This document shows, one piece after another, positions 34,857 to 43,151 of a DNA stretch of 44,816 nt. Under the pieces are notes generated by a model. The model made no database searches. It saw nothing but the letters and a program-made list of their open reading frames with translations, and was not told the DNA's origin. The DNA comes from Bhargavaea cecembensis DSE10 (GTDB taxonomy: Bacteria; Bacillota; Bacilli; Bacillales_A; Planococcaceae). Position 1 is the stretch's first letter. The number at the start of each line of letters is the position of its first letter. The translations under genes and the position numbers were made by a program. The stretch spans positions 1-44,816 of the forward strand of contig NZ_AOFT01000020.1 in the NCBI RefSeq assembly GCF_000348905.1, in the 5' to 3' direction.

Positions 34857-36300
34857 TGAAAATGGCTACACACTCATTATCGTATTGCTGGTGATCACTT
34901 TATTGCTTGCCTTTGCCGCCACCTTTATGGCTACTTCAATGAACCATTCTTTTCAGGAACGCACTGTCGAATCAGGGAATCAGTCAGTTGCAGCAGCGGA
35001 AATGGGCATTCAATATGAAACGGCCCATTTCGAAGAAGATTTCAATCAGTTGCTTGATGACATCAATCTGGAAACGCAAATCAGGATCAACAAGCTCAGA
35101 GAATGCATCCAGCCTCCGATAGGTGAAGATTGTGATAGTGAACAAGACCGGCAAGCTTATGAAAGCCGCATCGAATCAGATATGCGGGCATTGTTTTTCG
35201 AAAAAGTATACGCCCTAATCAATGCTTACAAGGATGATACAAGTACGATCAACCTGAAAAAAGAGTTTGCCGGCCAGGCGGGCTTTTACATTGAGAACGT
35301 GACTTCCAATCTAAGTTCAGATCTGCCGGTAGCCAATCTTAAAGAAATCGAGATGAACATGACGGTCAAAGGGGAAGCGGATGAACGGACAAGCACATTG
35401 ATGGCGACCGTCATTTTCCCGGTTCCCGAACGATTTCTGAATCCTGATGAAGCCGAAAAGGTGCAGACGACCTTCGTTGAAGTAAATGAGGATATGAGTT
35501 ACGAAGACATTTTTAATCCACAGGCTCCCACAATTTCCTGCAGTACACTGATAGATAACGTCAAGTCTGGAACTGCGACCGCCCCCTATAAATGTAAAGC
35601 CGATGATTCGTTGAATGATATCGTTGATAAGATCGATTCATCAGGGCAGGATCCAAGAGATTTCACAGTCTTCACCAGCAATTTCGTGCAAGATGTATGT
35701 GAGTCAAAATGTAACAATCTTAATAACATGAATTTCTCCGGTGTGAATGTCGTTGTAGATTCAAGAGAAGTTGAGGCATTTAACAATATGAACAACCTGG
35801 TTAATGCCAATCTGATCATTAATGGGACATTATCAGTCGGTAACAACTTAAATAATCTCGGGAAAAACGGCGTTAAACAAACGCTTATTGTAAAAGGGTT
35901 AAATGTTGACAACAACATTCAGAACATGTCTTATACAAACTTGCTAGTGCTTGGCAATCCGGACGGCAGTCAGGCCGATTTGAAATGGGGAAATCATTTC
36001 GATGTCGATATCTATTCCCGGCTATGTATTGACATTGATCGGATTAAAAGTGAAGACCTCATCCGACTGTCAAAAGACGCTAACTTCACTGATAGCGGAT
36101 CCCTGATTTACTACTCGAGAGACCCCAATAAAACATTCCGATTGCAGCAAAACAACGATTACTATGTAGTTCGAGCACCCAGCTATGCCTCATTCCTTGA
36201 GAAATGTGGAGTAACGCAGAAGAAAACAGTGACCAGGCCAGTAGATATGTCCGTTCCCAGTGTGCTCGATCCCAACTACGATATCCAAGTAGACTATTAA
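34825..36300 (+). CDS. large minor prepilin lacking Glu+5 (PilX/GspK-like), candidate pilus tip protein
   Basis: A 491-residue protein with the class III cleavage site NG/YTLIIVLLVITLLLAF after G14. Residue 5 of the mature form is Ile, not Glu; in GspK/PilX-type proteins absence of Glu5 marks the subunit that sits at the tip. The C-terminal third has Asn- and Leu-rich near-repeats (NNMNNLVNANLIINGTLSVG, NNLNNLGKNG and similar), as in beta-solenoid folds. At least seven cysteines are present and may form disulfides. GGAGGAGGGC precedes the ATG. It is AT-rich compared with the surroundings. The adhesive target is unknown. Confidence 0.75.
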   Translation: MKRTAQNPLRDENGYTLIIVLLVITLLLAFAATFMATSMNHSFQERTVESGNQSVAAAEMGIQYETAHFEEDFNQLLDDINLETQIRINKLRECIQPPIGEDCDSEQDRQAYESRIESDMRALFFEKVYALINAYKDDTSTINLKKEFAGQAGFYIENVTSNLSSDLPVANLKEIEMNMTVKGEADERTSTLMATVIFPVPERFLNPDEAEKVQTTFVEVNEDMSYEDIFNPQAPTISCSTLIDNVKSGTATAPYKCKADDSLNDIVDKIDSSGQDPRDFTVFTSNFVQDVCESKCNNLNNMNFSGVNVVVDSREVEAFNNMNNLVNANLIINGTLSVGNNLNNLGKNGVKQTLIVKGLNVDNNIQNMSYTNLLVLGNPDGSQADLKWGNHFDVDIYSRLCIDIDRIKSEDLIRLSKDANFTDSGSLIYYSRDPNKTFRLQQNNDYYVVRAPSYASFLEKCGVTQKKTVTRPVDMSVPSVLDPNYDIQVDY

Positions 36301-36320
36301 ACTTTGAAAGGAGGCCCGAC

Positions 36321-37160
36321 ATGCTGGATTACATATTTCTCCTGATTGCCGCCATCATCGTTTTTCCTGTCCTCTACTACCTGATGACAAAAGGAAAAGC
36401 GGGGCAGGCAATGGTCATCATGGCAGCCGCGGGGTTCGTGATCGCGCTGGCCGGCATTTATATTCAGAACCATTTCGCGTTCTATTATTCGGCACTTGCG
36501 ATGATCGGTCTGTCGTTTGCGGCGGCGGTGCTGATCGCCAACCGGCTGCCGGGTGAGACGGTCACCGAAGGCGTGCCGGATGAACTGTCCGAGCCGATCC
36601 GGCTGGAGGATGACCGGCCTGCCAGCGCAGACGACGAGATCGCCGTGGCCCCGGAAGACATCCGGGCCGGCATTCTGGCAGAGGACTCCGATACGATCGA
36701 GCCGGAGGGCTACCGGGAAATTGTCCTTCCGGGCATGGCCGCTATTGAGCAGCCGCCTGGAGACCTTCATGTGGATGAATCCTTTGCTTCCAGTATTGAA
36801 GATGGTGAACTGGAGATCCTGACCGACCTGGATACACCGGAGATTGACCTTGTCCCGGAAACGGCTGAGGAGGCGGTGTCGCCGGAACCGGTAGGGGATG
36901 GTGATTATTTGGAGCCAATTGATGTGGCAGCCGAGCCGCAGGTGGAGAAACCGGATCAGCCGAAGGAGTCCTCTTACGTTGATGAAGAAGATTATTTGGA
37001 TGACGGAGATCTGGAGTCCTGGCTGGAAGCCCGGCCGGTACCCGAGACGCATGATGAGAAGATTGAAAAGCCGGAAGTGATTCGGGATGATGATCCGTTC
37101 GGACTTCTGACAGAAGAAGATTGGATTGTGGAAGAGGAGGAAAAAGACGATGGAAAATAA
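36321..37160 (+). CDS. membrane protein with long acidic tail, pilus-cluster protein of unknown function
   Basis: A 279-residue protein: three membrane segments in the first 85 residues (LDYIFLLIAAIIVFPVLYYL, AMVIMAAAGFVIALAGIYI and FYYSALAMIGLSFAAAVLIA) and then about 190 residues very rich in Asp and Glu with no recognised domain. I do not recognise a family. The start at 36321 follows GAAAGGAGG; an in-frame ATG at 36204 lies inside the previous gene. It ends 11 bp past the start of the VanW-like gene. Position inside the operon suggests a part in pilus assembly or anchoring. GC content returns to the chromosomal level at this gene. Confidence 0.7.
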   Translation: MLDYIFLLIAAIIVFPVLYYLMTKGKAGQAMVIMAAAGFVIALAGIYIQNHFAFYYSALAMIGLSFAAAVLIANRLPGETVTEGVPDELSEPIRLEDDRPASADDEIAVAPEDIRAGILAEDSDTIEPEGYREIVLPGMAAIEQPPGDLHVDESFASSIEDGELEILTDLDTPEIDLVPETAEEAVSPEPVGDGDYLEPIDVAAEPQVEKPDQPKESSYVDEEDYLDDGDLESWLEARPVPETHDEKIEKPEVIRDDDPFGLLTEEDWIVEEEEKDDGK

Positions 37161-38604
37161 GAAGGTCCTGAACGTCCTGTTGGGCGTTCTCCTCTCCACA
37201 TTCTTTTTTTATCTGTTTGCGTCGGGCGGATCTCTCCTGGCCGGCAATCTGCTCTTCCCATCAAAGGACTTCGGGGATAATACATATATCGGTCCGTACG
37301 ATGTGTCGGACTTTAAGGAAGCGGAGACGGCCAAGGTCCTGAATGAAGGCGTCAGCGATCTGCAAAGCCGCTTCGAGGTGGAGGTCCGTTACCTGGATGG
37401 CTCGTTCCAACTGCCTCAGGAAGCGGTTGAATTTGATGTGCAAGGCACCATCAGCGATGCGGACAGCGGGCAGGAAAACCCATTGGTTGTACGTGTAAAA
37501 GAGGGCGCGGTACAGACACTGCTCGAGCAGAACTTCGGCGAGTTGGACCTGACCGATGAAGAGATCAGCGCCATCGCTTCCGGCATCGAACGCAGGCTCC
37601 AGAACGGGACCATGCCGGCGAATATCCAAATCAGTGACTTCCTCGATGCAGGGCGCAAGGCAGGAGAAACTGTTTCCGCTTCTGCTTCATTTGAAGCACA
37701 GCCCGTAACGGAAGGGCTCCTCAACGGACTTGATGCGCTTAACGGCGTGGAAGTCGCCGGGGGAGCGACCGTGTCTTTCCTGCAGCTGATGGAATCATTG
37801 GAAACCGGATCGCTTACGAAGGATGAGATGACGAGAATCGCATCCCTACTTTATGCGGCTGTATTAAATACGAATTTCGTCATCGACGAGCGGTCCATCA
37901 GCAACCGCCTGCCGGACGGAATCCCCCTCGGATTTGAGGCGGCGGTCGACCCGGCAACCGGAACCGACCTGATGTTCACAAATCCGAACGGCGCAACCTT
38001 TACCATTACAACCGAAATGTCCGGTGACACGGCGACCCTGTCGCTTCATGGCCTGCCGTTCCTTTATGAATACTCGGCAACCGTCACAGGCACGGAAACT
38101 TTCGAGCCAAGGCTCGTCAAACAGTTCAGCGAGAACGTGACAACTGTTGCGCCAAGAATCGAAGAAGCAGGGGAAGACGGCATCCGGGCGACTGTGATCA
38201 AGACGGTCTTTGATGAGGCCATCGAACTGTCGATGGAGGAAGTATCGACCGACTTTTATCCGCCTGTCCATCGCATTGAAGTCCACCGCTTGAAGCCTGA
38301 AGAGCAGCCTGCAGAAAACACGGAAGGCGGTACGGACGGTTCCGGAGATGGAAACGGTAGCGGCAAGGGGTCTGGCGGCACTACAGGAAATGGGGCCGGC
38401 AGTAGTGGCAATGGAGATTCCGGGAACGGCGGAAGCACCGGCAACGACGGAAACTCCGGCAATGGCAACGGCTCAGGTTCCGATTCCGATTCCGGCCAAG
38501 GAAACGGCAATGGCTCAGGTTCGGACAACGACTCCGGAAGCGGTTCCGGCAATGGAAAAGACGACATCCAATATGACAAGGGCGGCAACCCGATCACACC
38601 ATGA
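37150..38604 (+). CDS. VanW-like membrane-anchored exported protein with Gly/Ser/Asn-rich tail
   Basis: A 484-residue protein with one N-terminal membrane segment (VLNVLLGVLLSTFFFYLFAS), a 300-residue exported part, and a C-terminal tail made largely of Gly, Ser, Asn and Asp. The middle, from LNGVEVAGGATVSFLQLMES through ASLLYAAVLNTNFVIDERSI to DLMFTNPNGATFTI, follows the order of VanW-domain motifs in a degenerate form, but the usual GGGICQ-type motif is missing. The VanW function is unknown; many members are cell-wall-associated. The start at 37150 has GAGGAGG 9 bp upstream. It overlaps the preceding gene, and its stop overlaps an ATG in the pilB frame. It may link the pilus machine to the thick wall. 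Confidence 0.65.
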   Translation: MENKKVLNVLLGVLLSTFFFYLFASGGSLLAGNLLFPSKDFGDNTYIGPYDVSDFKEAETAKVLNEGVSDLQSRFEVEVRYLDGSFQLPQEAVEFDVQGTISDADSGQENPLVVRVKEGAVQTLLEQNFGELDLTDEEISAIASGIERRLQNGTMPANIQISDFLDAGRKAGETVSASASFEAQPVTEGLLNGLDALNGVEVAGGATVSFLQLMESLETGSLTKDEMTRIASLLYAAVLNTNFVIDERSISNRLPDGIPLGFEAAVDPATGTDLMFTNPNGATFTITTEMSGDTATLSLHGLPFLYEYSATVTGTETFEPRLVKQFSENVTTVAPRIEEAGEDGIRATVIKTVFDEAIELSMEEVSTDFYPPVHRIEVHRLKPEEQPAENTEGGTDGSGDGNGSGKGSGGTTGNGAGSSGNGDSGNGGSTGNDGNSGNGNGSGSDSDSGQGNGNGSGSDNDSGSGSGNGKDDIQYDKGGNPITP

Positions 38605-38627
38605 GCCGCCCGGGGAAGGTGATGCAC

Positions 38628-40283
38628 ATGGTCCAGGCACGAAAACGGCTTGGGGATATTCTGGTTGAAACGGGGCTCATTACAGAAGAACAGCTTCAGG
38701 AAACCCTAAAGGAAAAACCGAAAGACCAGCGGCTTGGTGATGCGCTCTTGCAGAGGGGGCTGATCACGGAATTGCAGCTGGTCGAGACGCTCGAGATTCA
38801 GCTTGGAATCCCGCATGTGAACCTGTTCCGGTATCCGTTCGAGCCGCAAATTTTCAGCCTCGTTCCGAAAGAGTTCGCCAAACGTAATCTGCTCGTTCCT
38901 TTAAAAACCGAAGAGGACAGGCTATATGTGGCGATGGTCGACCCGATGGACTATATCGCAATTGAGGACCTCAGGCTGTCCACCGGTTTCCAGATCGAGC
39001 CGGTGATCGCTTCCAAGGATGACATCGTGAGGACAATCGCGAAATTCTACGAAGAGTCCTTCGACGAATTGTTTATCGAGCAGGAGCGGCTTCAGCAGGA
39101 GGACGAGGATAACCTGACTGACCTGGACTCTCCGGTCGTCCGCCTCGTCAACCAGATCCTCACCGCCGCAGTGATCCAGAAGGCGTCGGACATCCATATC
39201 GATCCGAGGGAGCATCAGCTGCTGATCCGGTTCCGGATCGACGGGATGCTCCATGACGAGCGGATGCTGCCGAAGCATATGCAGCCAATGATCAATGCCA
39301 GGATCAAGATCATGGCGAACCTCGACATCACGGAACACCGCGTGCCGCAGGACGGCCGGATCAAGACGAATGTCGACTTCCGCCCGATCGACCTGCGTGT
39401 ATCGACGCTGCCGACCGTCTACGGTGAAAAGATCGTCATGCGGATCCTCGACCTGAGCAACTCGCTTGCTGACCTGACGCATCTCGGATTTAACCGGATT
39501 AACCTGGAGCGGTTCATGAAGGAGATCACGAAGCCGAGCGGCATCGTATTGATTTCTGGTCCGACCGGTTCAGGGAAATCCTCGACGCTTTATGCGGCGC
39601 TCAACAAGCTGAACCGTGAAGAAGTGAATATCGTGACGGTCGAGGATCCGGTCGAGTACCAGCTGAACGGCATCAACCAGGTACAGGTGAACTCAAATGT
39701 CGGGATGACGTTCGCAGCAGGACTCCGGTCCATCCTCCGGCAGGACCCGGACATCGTCATGGTCGGGGAAATCCGTGACGTGGAGACGGCTGAAATTGCG
39801 GTCCGGGCATCTTTAACGGGGCACGTCGTCCTCAGCACGATTCACACCAATGACTCCATCGCGACGATTACCCGATTGCTCGACATGGGCGTGGAGCCGT
39901 TCCTTGTCACGGCTTCACTGAACGCGGTTGTTGCCCAGCGTCTCTTGCGTAGGGTGTGCCGGGACTGCAAGACGGAGGAGCCGGCGACCGAGAGGGAAAA
40001 GGAAATAGCGGCCAAGCGGGGCATCAAGATCGAGCAGGTCATGCGCGGCAAGGGCTGCCCGTCCTGCAACATGACCGGCTACCGCGGACGGATTGCAATC
40101 CATGAGGTTCTTGTCCTGGATGACGAAATGAGGAATGCGATCAACCGTGGCGATACCGTCACGAAGCTCCGCGAGATTGCCATCCGTAATAAAACGATCT
40201 TCCTTCTGGATGACGGGTTGCTGAAAGTCAAACAGGGAATCACGACGACGGAAGAAGTGTTCCGCGTCGCAATGCTGGATTAA
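38628..40283 (+). CDS. pilB: type IV pilus extension ATPase PilB with MshEN c-di-GMP-binding domain
   Basis: A 551-residue hexameric ATPase powering pilus extension. The N-terminus has two MshEN motifs, R7-K30 and R35-Q58 (RLGDILVETGLITEEQL and RLGDALLQRGLITELQL), separated by four residues, the arrangement that binds cyclic di-GMP in MshE. The motor has Walker A GPTGSGKSST, the Asp box VTVEDPVEYQL, Walker B RQDPDIVMVGEIRD and the His box STIHTNDS. Zinc cysteines are CRDC and CPSC, as in other extension ATPases. GGGGAAGG at 38612-38619 favours the ATG at 38628; ATGs at 38601 (overlapping the previous stop) and 38622 are in frame. pilT follows after 9 bp. Confidence 0.95.
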   Translation: MVQARKRLGDILVETGLITEEQLQETLKEKPKDQRLGDALLQRGLITELQLVETLEIQLGIPHVNLFRYPFEPQIFSLVPKEFAKRNLLVPLKTEEDRLYVAMVDPMDYIAIEDLRLSTGFQIEPVIASKDDIVRTIAKFYEESFDELFIEQERLQQEDEDNLTDLDSPVVRLVNQILTAAVIQKASDIHIDPREHQLLIRFRIDGMLHDERMLPKHMQPMINARIKIMANLDITEHRVPQDGRIKTNVDFRPIDLRVSTLPTVYGEKIVMRILDLSNSLADLTHLGFNRINLERFMKEITKPSGIVLISGPTGSGKSSTLYAALNKLNREEVNIVTVEDPVEYQLNGINQVQVNSNVGMTFAAGLRSILRQDPDIVMVGEIRDVETAEIAVRASLTGHVVLSTIHTNDSIATITRLLDMGVEPFLVTASLNAVVAQRLLRRVCRDCKTEEPATEREKEIAAKRGIKIEQVMRGKGCPSCNMTGYRGRIAIHEVLVLDDEMRNAINRGDTVTKLREIAIRNKTIFLLDDGLLKVKQGITTTEEVFRVAMLD

Positions 40284-40292
40284 GGCGGTGGA

Positions 40293-41336
40293 ATGATGAA
40301 ACAGACAATCGACGGGCTTTTAACTGCAGCATTCAAACTCAAGGCATCGGACATCCATCTGACGGTCGGCGTCCCGCCCGTTTTCCGTGTCCACGGGGAC
40401 CTAAAACGATACGGCAAAGAAGTGAACACGCCGGAGTTTACCGAAGGGATTGCAAAAACCGTCATCCCGGAAAAACTGTATGACCAGTTCCTTGAGAAGG
40501 GCGAGCTGGACTTTTCCTATTCTGTCCCGGGTGTATCGCGTTTCCGAGTGAACGCATACCGCCAGCGCGGTTCAATCTCCCTCGCATTCCGGACCATCCC
40601 GACGAAGATCTTGACTGTCGAGGAACTTGGCATGCCGGACACTTTAAAGCGGCTGGCGGAAACACCACAGGGGATGATCCTCGTCACCGGCCCGACCGGA
40701 TCGGGTAAGTCGACGACCCTCGCGGCAATGATCCGGCATATCAACGAAACCACCCGGAAACATATCATCACACTCGAGGACCCGATCGAGTTCGTCCATA
40801 ACCACGGCGCGTCGATCATCGACCAGCGGGAAGTCGGGTTCGATACCGATTCATTCGCAAACGGCCTTCGTGCTGCACTCCGGCAGGACCCGGATGTCAT
40901 TCTCGTCGGGGAGATGCGGGATTTGGAGACGATTTCGATCGCCATCACTGCGGCGGAGACGGGACACCTCGTCTTCGGCACGCTCCACACATGGAGTGCC
41001 GCATCCACCATCGACCGGATTATTGACGTATTTCCTCCGTCCCAGCAGACACAGATTCGTGTTCAGCTTGCGGGTGTTTTGACCGGTGTCATCTCTCAGC
41101 GCCTGTTCAAGACGGCAGACGGGCAGGGCCGCCGCGCCGCAACGGAGATCATGATCAACACACCGGCGATCGGCAACCTGATCCGGACCGAGAAGATTCA
41201 CCAGATCCCGAGTGTGATCCAGACAAACCGCGCGATCGGCATGCACACGATGGAATCCTCAATCCAGAAACTTGTCGACACCGGTGCAATTTCCTACGAA
41301 ACGGCCAAACCGTATCTTGAAGGAGATGACCACTGA
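40293..41336 (+). CDS. pilT: type IV pilus retraction ATPase PilT
   Basis: A 347-residue hexameric ATPase that disassembles the pilus, powering retraction and twitching. It has the PilT layout: PAS-like N-terminal domain (LKASDIHLTVGVPPVFRVHG), Walker A GPTGSGKSTT, Asp box ITLEDPIEFVH, Walker B RQDPDVILVGEMRD, His box GTLHTWSA, and the C-terminal PilT signature close to AIRNK-type residues (NTPAIGNLIRTEK). It lacks the zinc cysteines of PilB, as expected. AAGGCGGTGG precedes the ATG. The pilC start shares a base with its stop. A retraction motor suggests dynamic pili rather than a simple secretion system. Confidence 0.95.
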   Translation: MMKQTIDGLLTAAFKLKASDIHLTVGVPPVFRVHGDLKRYGKEVNTPEFTEGIAKTVIPEKLYDQFLEKGELDFSYSVPGVSRFRVNAYRQRGSISLAFRTIPTKILTVEELGMPDTLKRLAETPQGMILVTGPTGSGKSTTLAAMIRHINETTRKHIITLEDPIEFVHNHGASIIDQREVGFDTDSFANGLRAALRQDPDVILVGEMRDLETISIAITAAETGHLVFGTLHTWSAASTIDRIIDVFPPSQQTQIRVQLAGVLTGVISQRLFKTADGQGRRAATEIMINTPAIGNLIRTEKIHQIPSVIQTNRAIGMHTMESSIQKLVDTGAISYETAKPYLEGDDH

Positions 41337-42541
41337 TGCCGCGGTTTCAGTATGAAGGGCGCGACACAAAGCGCGTCCGCAAAGGCACCATCCAGGCGGA
41401 TACCAAACGCGAAGCGGTCATGAAACTTCGCGAGCAGGGGATCCGCGTACTGAACTTGAACGAACTGCCGGAAACGACGCTGACGAAAGAGATCACAATC
41501 GGGAAACCTGTCAAACGGCCTCAGCTCATCATGTTTCTCCAGCAATTTTCGACGCTTCTCCGGGCCGGGGTGACGATTGTTGATGCGATTCACATCCTGT
41601 CCCAGCAAGTCGAATCCAAGCCGTTCCGGAAGATCCTGTCGGAAATCGCTGACGACCTGCGCGGAGGCGGCTCGCTAAGTGACGCGATGACGAAGCATCC
41701 GAAAGCATTCGAGCCGCTCACACTCAATATGATTGCAGCGGGAGAAGCTTCCGGTAACATTGACGATTCACTGGACAGGCTCGCCATGCACTACGAGAAG
41801 TCGTATGCGACCCGTCAGAAAGTCGTTTCTGCAATGGTCTATCCGGTGGTCGTCCTTGTACTAGCATTCGGAGTCGTCATCTTCCTGCTGGTTTCAATTG
41901 TTCCAATGTTCGTTGACATGTTCGACAGTCTCGGAGCGGAACTGCCTGCAATCACGCTCTTTGTCCTCGGAGCAAGTCAGTTCATGCAGCGATTCTGGTA
42001 TCTGATAGTCGGATTTGTTTTGTTGCTTGTTCTAGCAATCTACTTCATGCATCGCAGCAAGGAAGGAAAGTATATCCTAGATACTATCCTTCTTCGAATG
42101 CCATTGATCGGCGACTTGATGAAAAAGTCTGCCTTGGCCTCAATGACCCGGACACTCAGCTCCCTATTTACAAGTTCCGTACCGATTCTCCAGGCGATGG
42201 CAATGGTCGAACGGGTTGTCGACAACGAAGTCATCAAGCGTGTAGTGAGGGAATCGCGTGACGCCCTGCAAAAAGGGAATTCCATCGCCGGCCCGATGAC
42301 CGGCCACTGGGCATTCCCACCTCTCATTCCTCACATGATTGCTATAGGTGAGCAGACAGGGGCACTAGACCAGATGCTTGGCAAGGTAGCGGAATTCTAT
42401 GAAAAGGAAGTAGACACGGCAACAGAGCGGCTAAAATCCTTGATTGAGCCGCTCATGATGATTTTTCTCGCTGTCATCGTCGGGACTATCGTCATGGCGA
42501 TCATGGTTCCGATGTTCAGCATGTATGAGCAAGTTGGCTAG
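41336..42541 (+). CDS. pilC: type IV pilus inner-membrane platform protein PilC (GspF family)
   Basis: A 401-residue polytopic protein, the standard length. It has two GspF repeats with the membrane segments VVVLVLAFGVVIFLLVSIVP, FWYLIVGFVLLLVLAIYF and MMIFLAVIVGTIVMAIMVP. Family motifs are FLQQFSTLLRAGVTIVDAI, MIAAGEASGNIDDSLDRLA and the second-copy equivalents SMTRTLSSLFTSSVPI and MIAIGEQTGALDQML. PilC couples the ATPases to pilin movement through the membrane. It starts on the last base of the pilT stop. The intergenic region to pilA is AT-rich and carries a separate promoter. Confidence 0.95.
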   Translation: MPRFQYEGRDTKRVRKGTIQADTKREAVMKLREQGIRVLNLNELPETTLTKEITIGKPVKRPQLIMFLQQFSTLLRAGVTIVDAIHILSQQVESKPFRKILSEIADDLRGGGSLSDAMTKHPKAFEPLTLNMIAAGEASGNIDDSLDRLAMHYEKSYATRQKVVSAMVYPVVVLVLAFGVVIFLLVSIVPMFVDMFDSLGAELPAITLFVLGASQFMQRFWYLIVGFVLLLVLAIYFMHRSKEGKYILDTILLRMPLIGDLMKKSALASMTRTLSSLFTSSVPILQAMAMVERVVDNEVIKRVVRESRDALQKGNSIAGPMTGHWAFPPLIPHMIAIGEQTGALDQMLGKVAEFYEKEVDTATERLKSLIEPLMMIFLAVIVGTIVMAIMVPMFSMYEQVG

Positions 42542-42543
42542 TC

Positions 42544-42563
42544 ATTTGTTAAATATTTGTTAA
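42544..42563. repeat. short direct repeat upstream of the major pilin gene
   Basis: ATTTGTTAA occurs at 42544-42552 and 42555-42563, an 11-bp step (about one helical turn), directly after pilC. It could be a regulator site or chance in AT-rich DNA. Confidence 0.3.
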
Positions 42564-42621
42564 CACGAAGGACTATCTGACTGATTTTTTACATTGTGAA
42601 TCTATTTTATGGTAATGGGTA

Positions 42622-42631
42622 TTGCTATAAT
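42622..42631 (+). promoter_or_regulatory. extended -10 promoter of the major pilin gene
   Basis: TTGCTATAAT, with a perfect TATAAT at 42626-42631 and an upstream TG. No consensus -35 lies at 17 bp. The predicted leader is about 40 nt. A separate promoter fits the need for much more pilin than machinery. Confidence 0.7.
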
Positions 42632-42679
42632 AGAATCGTAGAAAACCTACACCATACGACAGAGGAGGAATGAATCATC

Positions 42680-43138
42680 ATGTTGAAATTCATTCAAAAA
42701 AAATTAAAAGAGGAAAAGGGCCTTACGCTTATTGAGCTCTTGGCGGTTATTGTTATTCTTGGTATTATTGCTGCGATTGCAATTCCGGCAATAGGTAATA
42801 TCATGGACAATAGTCGAACTGGTGCAATAAAGTCTGACGCAATTAATATCATGTCTGCTGCAGATCTTTATTTTGCAGAGGTAACTAATGATAGTACCCC
42901 AAATACTGCAACTACCCAGGAACTTCAGACAAGTGGATATCTTGATGATCCCGGTTCATTTCCAGTAGATGCCAATACACTGGTTACACAGGTGAATAAT
43001 GGACAAAATACTTTCACCGGCACTGGAACAGCGGGTAGTATCACACTGACTTTTAATGCTGCTACTAGAGACCATATTAACAGCCTTCAAAATAACCAAA
43101 GTAACATAGGTACTATAACTACAATCTCTGCACAGTAA
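42680..43138 (+). CDS. pilA: major type IV pilin
   Basis: A 152-residue prepilin with a 14-residue basic leader cleaved after G14 in KEEKG/LTLIELLAVIVILG, Glu at mature position 5, and the classical hydrophobic helix continuing IIAAIAIPAIGNIMDNSRTG. The mature protein is about 138 residues, with a Thr/Asn-rich head lacking cysteines, as in Gram-positive pilins where no disulfide D-loop is used. AGAGGAGG precedes the ATG. The gene is the most AT-rich part of the cluster and uses different codons from its neighbours, which fits either high-expression surface protein diversity or recent exchange. It is followed by pilM after 13 bp. Confidence 0.92.
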   Translation: MLKFIQKKLKEEKGLTLIELLAVIVILGIIAAIAIPAIGNIMDNSRTGAIKSDAINIMSAADLYFAEVTNDSTPNTATTQELQTSGYLDDPGSFPVDANTLVTQVNNGQNTFTGTGTAGSITLTFNAATRDHINSLQNNQSNIGTITTISAQ

Positions 43139-43151
43139 AGGAGTAGTAGCC

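Noticed and set aside
42542-42679. c-di-GMP riboswitch upstream of the major pilin, as in clostridial pilA1
   Set aside because: The 138-bp region lacks the conserved class I or II aptamer segments and no terminator stem precedes the gene.
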